From Ktedonobacterales bacterium (GTDB lineage Bacteria; Chloroflexota; Ktedonobacteria; Ktedonobacterales; JADMIN01): a stretch of 63,167 nt of DNA. The notes under the pieces were generated by a model. The model had not been told where the DNA came from. It did no database searches and saw nothing but the letters and a program-made list of their open reading frames with translations. Shown here piece by piece: positions 37,748 to 46,196 of the stretch; the first letter of the stretch is position 1, and the number at the start of each line of letters is the position of its first letter. The translations under genes were made by a program, and so were the position numbers. The stretch covers positions 1 to 63,167 of the forward strand of contig JADMIN010000001.1 in the NCBI GenBank assembly GCA_015478575.1. Direction: 5' to 3'.

Positions 37748-40063
37748 TTACCGGCCGCCCTGCTGCTTCATCTGTTGCTCGATGAGGTAGGACGCGGCAT
37801 TGATCTGGTCGCTCTGGCTGCGCAACACACCCTGCTCTTGCAGCCGCTTGATGGCGGCACGCATCAGGTCGGGCGAGAGGTCGGTGCCAGGCGTACTCTG
37901 CACAGCAGAGGCGTCCAGGATGGCCCCAGGTGTCAGTCCCAACGTCTTGTCGGCGGCACGCAGTATCGGTCCCACGCGGGCGTCCTGTTCCGCAATCTTC
38001 GCCACAAGGCCCTGTACCGCCTCCAGTGAGGCGCGTACCTCGCCAAGCTGACTTGCCATGCGGGTCAGTTCACCATCGGGAGACTGAACGGCGGTGAGCC
38101 GTGCGGCAATCCCACGGAACTGTGCAAAGAGCGGCAGCATCTCACGCTGCACTTCGGTTGAGATGGCAGCGCGAGCGGCGCGGTTGAGGGTAATGCGTTG
38201 CAGTTTGGCGGCGCGGCTCTTGTCCGCCCGCGCTGCCCGTGGCGGCTTTGGCGCCATCAACGGCGCCGTTGGCGCTGCCGCCGCGTCGCCCTCGGTGTCG
38301 TCCACGCCCTCGGTGTCACCCGCGGTGGCGTCGCTGCCGTTGCCGTTGCCGTCCACACCCTCGGTGTCGCCCGCGGTGCCGCCGTCCACGTCGTCGTCGC
38401 CGTCACTGTCGGGGTCGTAGAGGGAGACAGCGTCGTTGCAGGTCGGGCAGTCGCAGGTGCGCAGGATGGCAAGCGCCGCTTCATGCAGGCCCGCGCGGGT
38501 CGCCGCGCTGACCCGCGCACCGACACGCTCCAGCGGCCCGCGCTCGCCCTCGCCCTCGCCGGTCGCCGCGGTCGCCGCGGTCGCCGCGGTCGCCGCGGTC
38601 GCCGCGGTCGCCGCGGTCGCCGCGGTCGCCAGTGTCTCAGGGTGCGCAGGGTCGCCACTCTGCGCAGCCCGCTCGGTATCGCCGGCGGCGGCGCCCTGGC
38701 TGCTGGCATCGCCCTGACTGCTGGCGTCGTCGCTGCTCGTGTGGGCGTGGTCGTGCGTCGCGTTGTTGTCGTGGCTGTGCGTGTGCTCGTGCGTCGCGTC
38801 GCCGCCCTGGCTCCCGAACGCGGGATGCGCGTGGGTGTGCGTGCCAGTGAAGGCGCCATGCGAGGCACGCGGCTCGTCGCCACTCTGTGCCAGCGCCTGC
38901 GCACCCACGCCGGTCGTGCCCTCCGGCCGCGGCGTGTTGTCGGTCGTCTTGGAGCGGTCGTGCGCGGTGATGGCGGGCGTGAGCTGCGCCACGGCGCGAG
39001 CGATGGCCTCGCGCTGCTCATTGGGGATGCTGAACTGCGCCAGCAGGTCGTCCAGGCTCGGTGGCGGTAGTGTCGCCGCTGGCACGGTCTGCGCTTCTGG
39101 CTGTTCTCGATCGAGAACGTCACTCACGAATGCTTCTCCATCGGCGGAGAATGCCGCCGCACGGTAGAGGACGAGGCCAGCGGCGGCGTCCGGATTGCTC
39201 GGCACATCCACGAGGCTAACTTCGCCGTACTTGTAGTCGGTGTAGACCGGCACGGAGCGGTTGCCGACCATGCGCGTCTGCCGCCTGGCGTCGTAGGCGC
39301 TGATCGAGAAGCCGGAGAGCGTACCGTCGCAGACCTTGGCCCAGGTGTCGGGTGCGCCGCGTGAGACGCGGGCACGGAGAATGACTTGCTTATTGGCGTC
39401 GTCGAAGCGCACGTCCACGCGGCGGCCGACCGCCTTATGCGCGTCGTGCTGCTCGCGAATGTTGCCCGCCCACGCCTCTGCCGCCCGTTTGGCGCTCTCG
39501 TAGTCGAAGATCGTGCCGTAGGTGTCAATGGCCTCGCTGGTCATGACGCCTTCGATTTCCCACCTGTCGTCGTCGCGGCGCACGAACGGCACGTAGATGG
39601 AGCCGTCCACGGTGGGCGCGGTGAAGGCCGCGCCGCGAGCGACCCGTGCGCTGCCATCGGCGCTGCCATCGGCGCTGCCATCGGCGCTGCCATCGGCGCT
39701 GCCGGACACGTCAATACCGAGCGACTTGGCGGCGGCGACGAGCGTGCGCTTGGCGCTCGCCTTGGCGCTGTCGGGGATGTTCGTGTGGGAGAGGCGGGCG
39801 AGGGCGTTGCGGACGTGGTCCGCGTCGGGCTTGCCGTCCGCGTCTTTGTAGGGCAGGTGGCGCAGGCTGCGCGGCTGCGTTTTGCCGTCCGCGTCCTTGG
39901 ACCCGCCATCCCCGATAAATGCAAACGAGGAATCCGGTAGGTCGTTCTGGAACGCGGTGCTCCACGTGGCGCGGTCAAGCGGCTCGTCGCCCGTGGTGAG
40001 GATGTCGGCGTCCGCGGTCACGGGTGCGGTCACGGGTGCGGTCGTCTCGTGAGCGTCGGCCAT
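37748..40063 (-). CDS. Prohead protease-scaffold fusion
   Basis: 771 aa. Residues about 30-105 form a DUF6582-like helix region (PDSSFAFIGDGGSKDADGKT, LSHTNIPDSAKASAKRTLV). Residues about 140-280 hold a prohead protease of XkdF/U35 type (WEIEGVMTSEAIDTYGTIFD, EQHDAHKAVGRRVDVRF, DGTLSGFSISAYDARRQTR). After that come His-rich (HTHAHPAFG, HEHTHSHDNN), Ala-Thr and Gly-Asp repeats, then a coiled-coil scaffold tail with KAADKTLGL and QINAASYLIEQQMKQQG. Tandem 9- and 12-bp repeats underlie the low-complexity parts. Matures the capsid. Confidence 0.75.
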   Translation of the reverse strand: MADAHETTAPVTAPVTADADILTTGDEPLDRATWSTAFQNDLPDSSFAFIGDGGSKDADGKTQPRSLRHLPYKDADGKPDADHVRNALARLSHTNIPDSAKASAKRTLVAAAKSLGIDVSGSADGSADGSADGSADGSARVARGAAFTAPTVDGSIYVPFVRRDDDRWEIEGVMTSEAIDTYGTIFDYESAKRAAEAWAGNIREQHDAHKAVGRRVDVRFDDANKQVILRARVSRGAPDTWAKVCDGTLSGFSISAYDARRQTRMVGNRSVPVYTDYKYGEVSLVDVPSNPDAAAGLVLYRAAAFSADGEAFVSDVLDREQPEAQTVPAATLPPPSLDDLLAQFSIPNEQREAIARAVAQLTPAITAHDRSKTTDNTPRPEGTTGVGAQALAQSGDEPRASHGAFTGTHTHAHPAFGSQGGDATHEHTHSHDNNATHDHAHTSSDDASSQGDASSQGAAAGDTERAAQSGDPAHPETLATAATAATAATAATAATAATAATGEGEGERGPLERVGARVSAATRAGLHEAALAILRTCDCPTCNDAVSLYDPDSDGDDDVDGGTAGDTEGVDGNGNGSDATAGDTEGVDDTEGDAAAAPTAPLMAPKPPRAARADKSRAAKLQRITLNRAARAAISTEVQREMLPLFAQFRGIAARLTAVQSPDGELTRMASQLGEVRASLEAVQGLVAKIAEQDARVGPILRAADKTLGLTPGAILDASAVQSTPGTDLSPDLMRAAIKRLQEQGVLRSQSDQINAASYLIEQQMKQQGGR

Positions 40064-40136
40064 GTACGTGGCCCTCCTTGTGTATGGCTGGGGTGGGGGG
40101 AGGTGGGGTGGCAGTCGGGCAGTCGGGCAGGGGCGG

Positions 40137-40589
40137 CTATGCGCCAAACTCGTCCAGGCGGCCAGTCTCACGGAGCCAGCGAGCGAACAAGAGGTAGCGC
40201 AGATCAAAGTTAGGGGCGGTATCGTCCGGGAAGCCGCCGCGACGGTGCTTGGCGGCGACCAGTGCCAGCCGCCGCACGTCCTCCGGTGAGAGCGCGGGCG
40301 GCGCTGGCTCCGTGCGCTCCTGGGCGGGTTCCTGGGCGGGTTCCTGGGCGGGTTCCTGGGCGGGCGATGACGCCAGCAAGCCCCGCACGGCCAGACGGGC
40401 GCGGTAGGCGGCGTAGCGTGCGACCCAGGAGCCGAGTGCGCCCCCGCCGTCGCCGCCCCCGCCGTCGCCGCCCCCGCCGCCGTCGTGCGGGGGCGTGCGT
40501 GTGCGATCATTGAGCAGCATGGCCTCAAAGGCGGCGCTCATCGGCATGCTCTGGTCGCGCCACATATAGTCGCGGTCGTCGAGGGACAT
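40137..40589 (-). CDS. Small head-region protein (150 aa)
   Basis: MSLDDRDYMWRDQSMPMSAA, EAMLLNDRTRTPP, a Gly/Asp run, AQEP repeats from a 12-bp tandem repeat (about 40320-40366), and a C-terminal LSPEDVRRLALVAAKHR with FDLRYLLFARWLRETGRL. First gene of the leftward head module, divergent from the recombinase at 40758. No family recognised. Confidence 0.5.
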   Translation of the reverse strand: MSLDDRDYMWRDQSMPMSAAFEAMLLNDRTRTPPHDGGGGGDGGGGDGGGALGSWVARYAAYRARLAVRGLLASSPAQEPAQEPAQEPAQERTEPAPPALSPEDVRRLALVAAKHRRGGFPDDTAPNFDLRYLLFARWLRETGRLDEFGA

Positions 40590-40693
40590 GGTGCATCGCT
40601 CCTGTCTGCCAGGTGGGGAGGTGTGACGCCGCGTGGTCGTGCAGCGTACTACGGGACACGCGAAAAGTGGTACTAATCCGCTAGCATTCAGGG

Positions 40694-40722
40694 TTGACGG
40701 GTGTTACCATTTATAGTATTAG
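40694..40722 (+). promoter_or_regulatory. Promoter for the small serine recombinase (TTGACG-N17-TATTAG)
   Basis: -35 TTGACG at 40694-40699, -10 TATTAG at 40717-40722. The -10 lies inside the 28-bp dyad, so a protein bound to the dyad would repress it. Confidence 0.6.
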
Positions 40723-40737
40723 GGCTAATTCTATAAA
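40710..40737. repeat. 28-bp dyad resembling a serine recombinase crossover site
   Basis: Arms TTTATAGTATTAG and CTAATTCTATAAA (13 bp, one mismatch) flank a central GG. A 28-bp site with half-sites around a 2-bp core is the size of a resolvase res-I crossover site. It ends 20 bp before the recombinase ATG. Confidence 0.65.
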
Positions 40738-40757
40738 CCGGGGAGGCTGGCGAAGCG

Positions 40758-41564
40758 ATGGGACGTCCGAAGAAACCGGCTCCGCCGCACCGTTCTGGCA
40801 CTCGTGCTGTCCTGTATCTGCGCGTGAGCCAGGAGGACGGCACGAAGAAGGACGGCACGAAGAAGCAAGGGCTGGATGTGCAGTTGGATGCGTGCGAAGC
40901 CTACGTCTCAATGAAGCGGTATCAGACGATTGCCACGCTGCGCGATGACGGCGTGAGCGGAGCCACGCGCTGGCAGGAGCGTGTGGGATTGTCGGAGGCG
41001 ATGCGCCGCTGTGCTGAAGGTACAGCGGACGTGATCGTGGCCTACCATCAGGACCGCTTCGCTCGCAAGATGGGTGTATTCGAGGACATACGCGACTACG
41101 CCCTGACACACGCCTTCCGGCTGGAGACGGCAGACGGGCGTGTGCTGACGGACAGCAACGACTTCATTACTGGCGACGTGCTCTCGCTCGTGTCGGCCAT
41201 TGAGCGCAGACGCATCGCCATGCGCTTCTACGGCGCACGCCGTCACCGCGGTAAGCAGGACGGGCGCGGCAGTGGGCGTATGCCGTGGGGCTACCGTGTG
41301 GCGCCGGACGGCACGCTCACCATTGACGATCAGGCGGCAGCGGGTGTGCGGCTGCTGTTCCGCTTACGCCAGCGGGGCGAGACGTACCAGCAGACCGCCG
41401 ATGCACTGAACGCGCGCGGCTTCACGACACCGACCGGCAAGCAGTGGACGGTCGGGCATGTCCAGGGCATCGAGCGCAACAAAGAATTGTACCACACTGG
41501 CGTGCGGCGCTGGGACGGCGTGACAGCAGAGCAACGCTGGCCCACGCTTATTGAGAGGAGATAG
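40758..41564 (+). CDS. Small serine recombinase with truncated recombinase domain
   Basis: 268 aa. The resolvase domain occupies residues about 15-145: nucleophile Ser in AVLYLRVSQEDG, then LDVQLDACEAYV, DDGVSGATRWQERVGL, VIVAYHQDRFARKMGVFEDI. A recombinase domain follows (GRMPWGYRVAPDGTLTIDDQ, YQQTADALNARGFTTPTGKQ, KELYHTGVRRW). No zinc ribbon or coiled coil. A 15-bp duplication inserts GTKKDGTKKQ near residue 30. Behind a promoter that overlaps its own candidate crossover site. Confidence 0.8.
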   Translation: MGRPKKPAPPHRSGTRAVLYLRVSQEDGTKKDGTKKQGLDVQLDACEAYVSMKRYQTIATLRDDGVSGATRWQERVGLSEAMRRCAEGTADVIVAYHQDRFARKMGVFEDIRDYALTHAFRLETADGRVLTDSNDFITGDVLSLVSAIERRRIAMRFYGARRHRGKQDGRGSGRMPWGYRVAPDGTLTIDDQAAAGVRLLFRLRQRGETYQQTADALNARGFTTPTGKQWTVGHVQGIERNKELYHTGVRRWDGVTAEQRWPTLIERR

Positions 41565-41602
41565 CCGTGGCGCAGCCGTGGCGCAGCCGTGGCGCAGCCG
41601 TG
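41563..41602. repeat. Tandem 11-bp repeat at the 3' end of the recombinase gene
   Basis: AGCCGTGGCGC units in about three and a half copies directly after the recombinase stop, in the 154-base space before the convergent gene at 41719. No hairpin terminator is evident here. Confidence 0.6.
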
Positions 41603-41718
41603 GACGGTCCAGAAGCAGGACATCATTCGCTCTGAGGACGATATACTGGACCTCGACATCATTTTGATGGGATGTCGTCGCGCACGCCCGTGTACGGCAG
41701 TACGCGTACGCGTACGTA

Positions 41719-42186
41719 CTACGGTCTGTTCCTCTTTGCCTGGCGCGGTGCGGCCAGCAGCAGCCGGTCTTTCTCCGGCCACCACGAGTCGGGGCAAATC
41801 TTGAGGTCTATGCGCGTGAAGCCGATGTACAGCCCGTCGTCAATCATCCACTTCCAGTAGGGCTGTGTAACGAACAGATAGTGGTGCAGCCGGTCGAGAT
41901 AGGCGGGCATCATGTGCGGGTCGCGGTGTTCGTCGGCGGTGGTAGCGTTGGGTGGGATAGGGCCGAACTGCGTCACGAAGCGGTCGTGCGGCAGGATGAT
42001 GCTCACGTCCAGGTCGCGCGGGCGCGTCGTGGTGAGCGCGGAGCCGACGAGATAGACCGGTGCCTGCTCGTGGTCGGCCACGCGCCGCGCCCACGCCCGC
42101 AGGCGACGCAGGCGCGCCCAGGTGAGCGTCTTGTAGTCGCGGTGCGGCTCCGCGTGCGCTTTGCCTAAGATCGGCTCACCGGCCAT
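41719..42186 (-). CDS. Pol-beta-type nucleotidyltransferase-like protein
   Basis: 155 aa. VYLVGSALTTTRPRDLDVSI supplies the GS...DLD catalytic pattern of minimal nucleotidyltransferases; YIGFTRIDLKICPDSWWPEK supplies the third acidic strand. ERs seen between are PHDRFVTQFG and HHYLFVTQPYWKWMIDD. Small phage proteins of this kind transfer nucleotides to unknown targets. ATG 42186 lies within the 3' end of the ParB-like gene. Confidence 0.7.
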   Translation of the reverse strand: MAGEPILGKAHAEPHRDYKTLTWARLRRLRAWARRVADHEQAPVYLVGSALTTTRPRDLDVSIILPHDRFVTQFGPIPPNATTADEHRDPHMMPAYLDRLHHYLFVTQPYWKWMIDDGLYIGFTRIDLKICPDSWWPEKDRLLLAAPRQAKRNRP

Positions 42187-42629
42187 GTGGGAACCGCCCC
42201 CTTTGTCTCCGGCGCACGCGGCCGCGTGCGCCGGTCATGAGCGCCGATATGGCCCATACGAGCATCCAACCGCGGCCCTGCCGTTGCCGCCAGCGCCGAC
42301 GATACCAGATCAAGCGCGGGCACCGCCCGCGCGTACCCATCCTGCCCTGGCTCAATCTCAATCAACGCCAGCACAGCCGAGCGGCCCGCCAGCACGTGTG
42401 CCAGATAACGGTGGTGGCCGTCCAGTGGCGTGAAATACTGCTCTCCCCGCTTGCCCCGATGATGTGGGGCGAGCGTGACCGGCCCGGTGTCCTTGCGCTC
42501 GTTGCCAGGAGCCGTGAGCAAGCGCAGGTAGTGCAGCACCCGCGCCGGATAGCGCACCTGATGCTCGGTCAGCACGATATGGGAGAGCGGCACGCGGGCC
42601 ACGACGTAGCGCGTTTCAGGGATGATCAC
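42165..42629 (-). CDS. ParB-like nuclease-domain protein
   Basis: 154 aa. VVARVPLSHIVLTEHQVRYP at the start, then FTPLDGHHRYLAHVLAGRSA with VLALIEIEPGQDG. The DGHHR box corresponds to the G(H/E)RR/DGHHR catalytic loop of the ParB N-terminal (sulfiredoxin-like) fold. GTG 42629 has GGTGGAG 8 bases upstream. Overlaps the nucleotidyltransferase by 22 bases. Likely a DNA-binding CTPase-like or nuclease accessory; role unknown. Confidence 0.65.
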   Translation of the reverse strand: MIIPETRYVVARVPLSHIVLTEHQVRYPARVLHYLRLLTAPGNERKDTGPVTLAPHHRGKRGEQYFTPLDGHHRYLAHVLAGRSAVLALIEIEPGQDGYARAVPALDLVSSALAATAGPRLDARMGHIGAHDRRTRPRAPETKGAVPTWPVSRS

Positions 42630-42689
42630 GCTTCTCGCTCCACCTGGGGTAGCCACAAGCCCCCCCCGGCTTGCGGTGGGCTATTTCCG

Positions 42690-43412
42690 TCAAGGGTACA
42701 ATTGGACGTCGGTATCAGCCGGACCGAGATAGACCCAGGAGTGGATACACCCCGCGTGCGCGGGAAAGTCGATAGAGGGGGCGTCATCGAGGGGCCACAC
42801 CATCCCGGCGTACTCGAAGCAGAAGTCGCTGCTGGAGGAGGGCGGCATCACCGCCACCAACTGCTGCGATGGGTCAATGGGATTGCCGTCGCTGTCGGTG
42901 AGCGTGCCGTCCTGGGCGTCGCTACCGGCGTCCGTGGTGCCGTCCGCACGGGCTTGCGCCGTCTCGTGCCGCGCGATCTGCTCCGCCTTCCAGGTCGCCC
43001 GCCCGTTCGTCCAGCCGGAGAGGTCGGACGCCAGCGCGTGCGATGCGCCGTCGAGGCTGCCCGCGTGCGCCTCGTTCGTGAGCCATTGCCGCACGAAGCT
43101 CGTCACCTGCCGCGTCAGGTCGCGCGCGTAGGTGGCGCTCACGGCGGCCGCGGCGGCCGCGGCCGCGTCCCGTTGCGTACGCAGCGCGTCGTCGGCTGGC
43201 TCCCACGCCCCCGCCAGCACCGCCCCCATGGCCCGCGCCGCACCCCGATACGCGGCAGTGTAGGCGTTGACGCGGGCGGCGTAGATGGCGAGCGCCAGGG
43301 CCTTCCGCTGGGTCTTGGTCAGCATGTAGGCGGCGACGATGGTGGCGATCAGGCGCCTGGCACTGGTGGTGCCGTCGGTGCTTCCCACGCGTGTTGGTGC
43401 TGTCGCTGCCAT
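42690..43412 (-). CDS. Minor head protein (Mu gpF/SPP1 gp7-like)
   Basis: 240 aa. Helical N-terminus (AYMLTKTQRKALALAIYAAR, DLTRQVTSFVRQWLTNEAHA), then EQIARHETAQARADG, a conserved phage head-morphogenesis helix, and a C-terminal beta end with CFEYAGMVWPLDDAP, HAGCIHSWVYLG. The R-E/H-E helix plus HxxC---W ending is the Mu gpF-like pattern. Sits between portal and connectors. Confidence 0.7.
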   Translation of the reverse strand: MAATAPTRVGSTDGTTSARRLIATIVAAYMLTKTQRKALALAIYAARVNAYTAAYRGAARAMGAVLAGAWEPADDALRTQRDAAAAAAAAVSATYARDLTRQVTSFVRQWLTNEAHAGSLDGASHALASDLSGWTNGRATWKAEQIARHETAQARADGTTDAGSDAQDGTLTDSDGNPIDPSQQLVAVMPPSSSSDFCFEYAGMVWPLDDAPSIDFPAHAGCIHSWVYLGPADTDVQLYP

Positions 43413-43723
43413 GCCGCTCCACCTGCGTCCGCATTGCCTGGCATCAAGTGCTGGATGAGCAGCGCCACCGCCAGGTCGGCCTCGTCGCCACCCATGAGTT
43501 TGACGGTCTCCACCACTTCGGGATGTTTCGCGATGTAGGCGCGCACCTGGTCATTGGCCCGCAAGAACTCCGCGCCGCTAAACGGCAGGGGTGGCGGCGC
43601 GGTCGGCGGACCCGACTTGACGCCACCGCGGGGGGCTGCGCGTTGCTTCTGGTGGCTCCGGCGCGGCGTGCCAGGCGGGCTAGGCGGGCTAGGCGGGCTA
43701 GGCGGGCTAGGCGTGCGCGGCAT
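43349..43723 (-). CDS. Small protein overlapping the minor head gene (124 aa)
   Basis: N-terminus is SPP repeats (10-bp GGCTAGGCGG tandem at about 43675-43715), then GAEFLRANDQVRAYIAKHPE, VVETVKLMGGDEADLAVALL and a Gln/His/Pro tail. Overlaps the minor head gene by 64 bases and the portal by 17. Probably a coupled structural accessory. Confidence 0.5.
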   Translation of the reverse strand: MPRTPSPPSPPSPPSPPGTPRRSHQKQRAAPRGGVKSGPPTAPPPLPFSGAEFLRANDQVRAYIAKHPEVVETVKLMGGDEADLAVALLIQHLMPGNADAGGAAWQRQHQHAWEAPTAPPVPGA

Positions 43724-46175
43724 AGTGGTATCCCTCTCTGGCGGCTTCGTCGAAGATGGCGCGGGCGCGCAGCGAGAGGCTGTCGCTGGCGTGTGCCACC
43801 GCCGTCGTCGCTGGCGCCGTCATGTACCGCTGCGTTTCCACGTCGGTCACTCCGCGCAGCGGCTTGGGCTTCGGCTGCTGGTCGTCGGCAGCGCGGTGCG
43901 GCCTGACCGGCACACGCTCCCGCGCCCTGGCGCGAGCGAATGTCGCCTTCACCTCGTCCACGCTTCCTGCCGCGCAGTGGGCGAGGTCACTTGCCAGGAG
44001 CGCGTAGTCCTCTGCTGGAATGAGGGTGCTGACGAAGCGCACGGAGCCGGGGCGCTTCCCGCTCTTGGCGGCTCGTGTTGCCACCGTGTACCAGCGGCGG
44101 TACTCGTCCTTCACGCGCTCCGGCGCTGGCTCCTGGGCTTTGCACGCGCACTCTGGCGGGCACTGGCACGTCTCAGGGCACGGCTCGCCAGCGGCGTGGC
44201 AGCAGTCGCCGGTCAGGCCGGCGGTACTCTCGCCGGCGGCCCGTTGCTGTGTCACGGGAGACGCTTTCGTCGCGGGCGACTGCGGGCGCTGTTTGGGCGG
44301 CGGGTTCTCTTCGCCCCCGCTCGTGTCGCCCCCGCTCGTGTCGCCCCCGCTCGTGTCGCCCCCGCCAGTGCCAGGGGCCGGGGGTGGGGGTGGTGCGCCG
44401 CCGCCGGGAGTGCCGCCGCCGGAAGTGCCGCCGCCGGGAGTGCCGCCGCCGGGAGTGCCGCCGCCGGGAATGCCGGCGGCGAACTGCAAGCCCGCACGTT
44501 GGGCGTCCAGTTGCGCCTTGCGCAGCTCGAGCGCATCTTCCAGCCAGACCGGGCCGTCCTTGGTCACCACCATTGGTGGCACTTCCAGGTCCACAGCCCA
44601 GCCCATCATGCGGGCCATGCGTGAGGGCGAGAGCGAGCCGTTCTTCACGCCAATGTCGAGCGTTTGCGCCTTGATGAGCTGATCTTCCTCCTCCTCGTAG
44701 CCCACGAAGGTCACGACGAGGCGCGGGTCGAACTCCTGCTGGATGATGGCGGTCAGCAGCTTGGCGTGGCGCGAGACGAGCGGCTTGACCGTGCGGCGGT
44801 AGACGACGCTCTGCTGCGACTGCCCGACGCTCTTGTTGCTGGTGTCGGTCATGCCGAGTTCGTCCATCGTCAGGCCGAACGCGGCGACGCTGGTGTTGAG
44901 CAGGAAGCGGTCGAACTCGATCAGCGGGTCATTGTTCTGGCCGAAGTTGGACGCCTGAAACGCCTGCCCCGGCATCAGAAACTTGGTGCGGACGCGCAGT
45001 TTGCTATTGCCCGCCAGCAGGCCGTTCCACGCCTGCTCCATCGCCTCGATCTGCTGGACGGTGAGTGGACTATCGGCGGGCGTCGTGATGAAGCCCTGCG
45101 GCATCGCGCCATCGGTGTAGCGGGCGAGGTCCAGTGCCTGCTTCTGCAAGGCGGCGTTGACGTTGATGATGATGTCTTCGACCCGCGACGTGGCGTACAC
45201 GCTGTCGGTGCGGCCACTCTCGCGTATCCACTCCACCTCGTCGTTGGAGAGGTAGTAGGCGGGCACGCCGTAGAGGTACTGCTCGTAGGCGGGATAGGGC
45301 GGCAGTGGCATGCGCCCGCGCTCGTCCATCAATGGCTTGACGGTGGCGGCGTCCACCCAATCGAGCGCGATGATGCGCCCGGCGCGGTTGCGCCGCTTGT
45401 AGATGAACGCGTGGCCGAGTTCGAGCACGTCGCGCACGCTGGCGGTGAGCCACGTCGTGAAGTCGGTCACCCCGTCGGGCTTGGTGAGGAAGGCTTCGGC
45501 GGGCGCGGCGATGGCGCGCCACTTGGGGTCCCCCTCGCTCTCGCCGTCCGGTATCACGTTCTCCTTGAACGTGACTTTGAGGTCGAGGCCCGCGATCACG
45601 TCGAAGTACGCCCGCTCGCAGAGGCGAATGCCGTAGTAGGCGAAGGCGAGGCCGCGCAACTGTGCGAAGCTGGTCATCTCCGTCGTGCGCGGCTGCGGTG
45701 TGATGTTGTAGCCGATGGGGTATTCGAACTGGCGCGGGCCGTCTACTGGCGGCAGGTTGGGCGTGACCGGCAGCGGCGCTCCTGGCGCGTACATGGGCAC
45801 CGGTGCCGCCTGTGGCGCCTGATTGACCTGCATCTGCTGGTCGAATGCGCCCGCGTTGAGCACGCTGGCAGGCGCGTCGGGCGGCGCGCTACTCATGTTG
45901 GGCGACTGGTCAGGACGCTGTGGCCCTGGCCCTTGTCGTTGCCCCCCCACGGGGAGCCGCCGCCCCGCGTTGTTCTGGCGTGCCGCCTGCTGCTGGATAC
46001 GAGCGGCGTGTGCGGCCTGCTGGGTGCTGTGCGTCAGCCGCTCCGGTAGCGGATAAGAGCGTGCCGCCTGTTGCGGCAGGATGCGCCGCGAGAGCGTGTC
46101 CAGTGTGCCCGCCACGGCGTGTCGCCACGTCCGGCGCGAGAAGTTCTGTTCTGGCGACGGCAGGGGGGAGGCCAT
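43707..46175 (-). CDS. Portal protein with long C-terminal extension
   Basis: 822 aa. Portal core at residues about 130-600: FAYYGIRLCERAYFDVIAGL, VLELGHAFIYKRRNRAGRII, YYLSNDEVEWIRESGRTDSV, DGAMPQGFITTPADSPLTVQ, FQASNFGQNNDPLIEFDRFL, matching HK97-family portals. The extension has GGGTP repeats (residues about 565-600), a GGDTS repeat and a Cys-rich CCHAAGEPCPETCQCPPECA cluster, followed by an all-soluble domain. The dodecameric ring is the DNA entry channel. Confidence 0.85.
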   Translation of the reverse strand: MASPLPSPEQNFSRRTWRHAVAGTLDTLSRRILPQQAARSYPLPERLTHSTQQAAHAARIQQQAARQNNAGRRLPVGGQRQGPGPQRPDQSPNMSSAPPDAPASVLNAGAFDQQMQVNQAPQAAPVPMYAPGAPLPVTPNLPPVDGPRQFEYPIGYNITPQPRTTEMTSFAQLRGLAFAYYGIRLCERAYFDVIAGLDLKVTFKENVIPDGESEGDPKWRAIAAPAEAFLTKPDGVTDFTTWLTASVRDVLELGHAFIYKRRNRAGRIIALDWVDAATVKPLMDERGRMPLPPYPAYEQYLYGVPAYYLSNDEVEWIRESGRTDSVYATSRVEDIIINVNAALQKQALDLARYTDGAMPQGFITTPADSPLTVQQIEAMEQAWNGLLAGNSKLRVRTKFLMPGQAFQASNFGQNNDPLIEFDRFLLNTSVAAFGLTMDELGMTDTSNKSVGQSQQSVVYRRTVKPLVSRHAKLLTAIIQQEFDPRLVVTFVGYEEEEDQLIKAQTLDIGVKNGSLSPSRMARMMGWAVDLEVPPMVVTKDGPVWLEDALELRKAQLDAQRAGLQFAAGIPGGGTPGGGTPGGGTSGGGTPGGGAPPPPPAPGTGGGDTSGGDTSGGDTSGGEENPPPKQRPQSPATKASPVTQQRAAGESTAGLTGDCCHAAGEPCPETCQCPPECACKAQEPAPERVKDEYRRWYTVATRAAKSGKRPGSVRFVSTLIPAEDYALLASDLAHCAAGSVDEVKATFARARARERVPVRPHRAADDQQPKPKPLRGVTDVETQRYMTAPATTAVAHASDSLSLRARAIFDEAAREGYHYAAHA

Positions 46176-46196
46176 GTGCTCACGCTCCTGGGCGAC

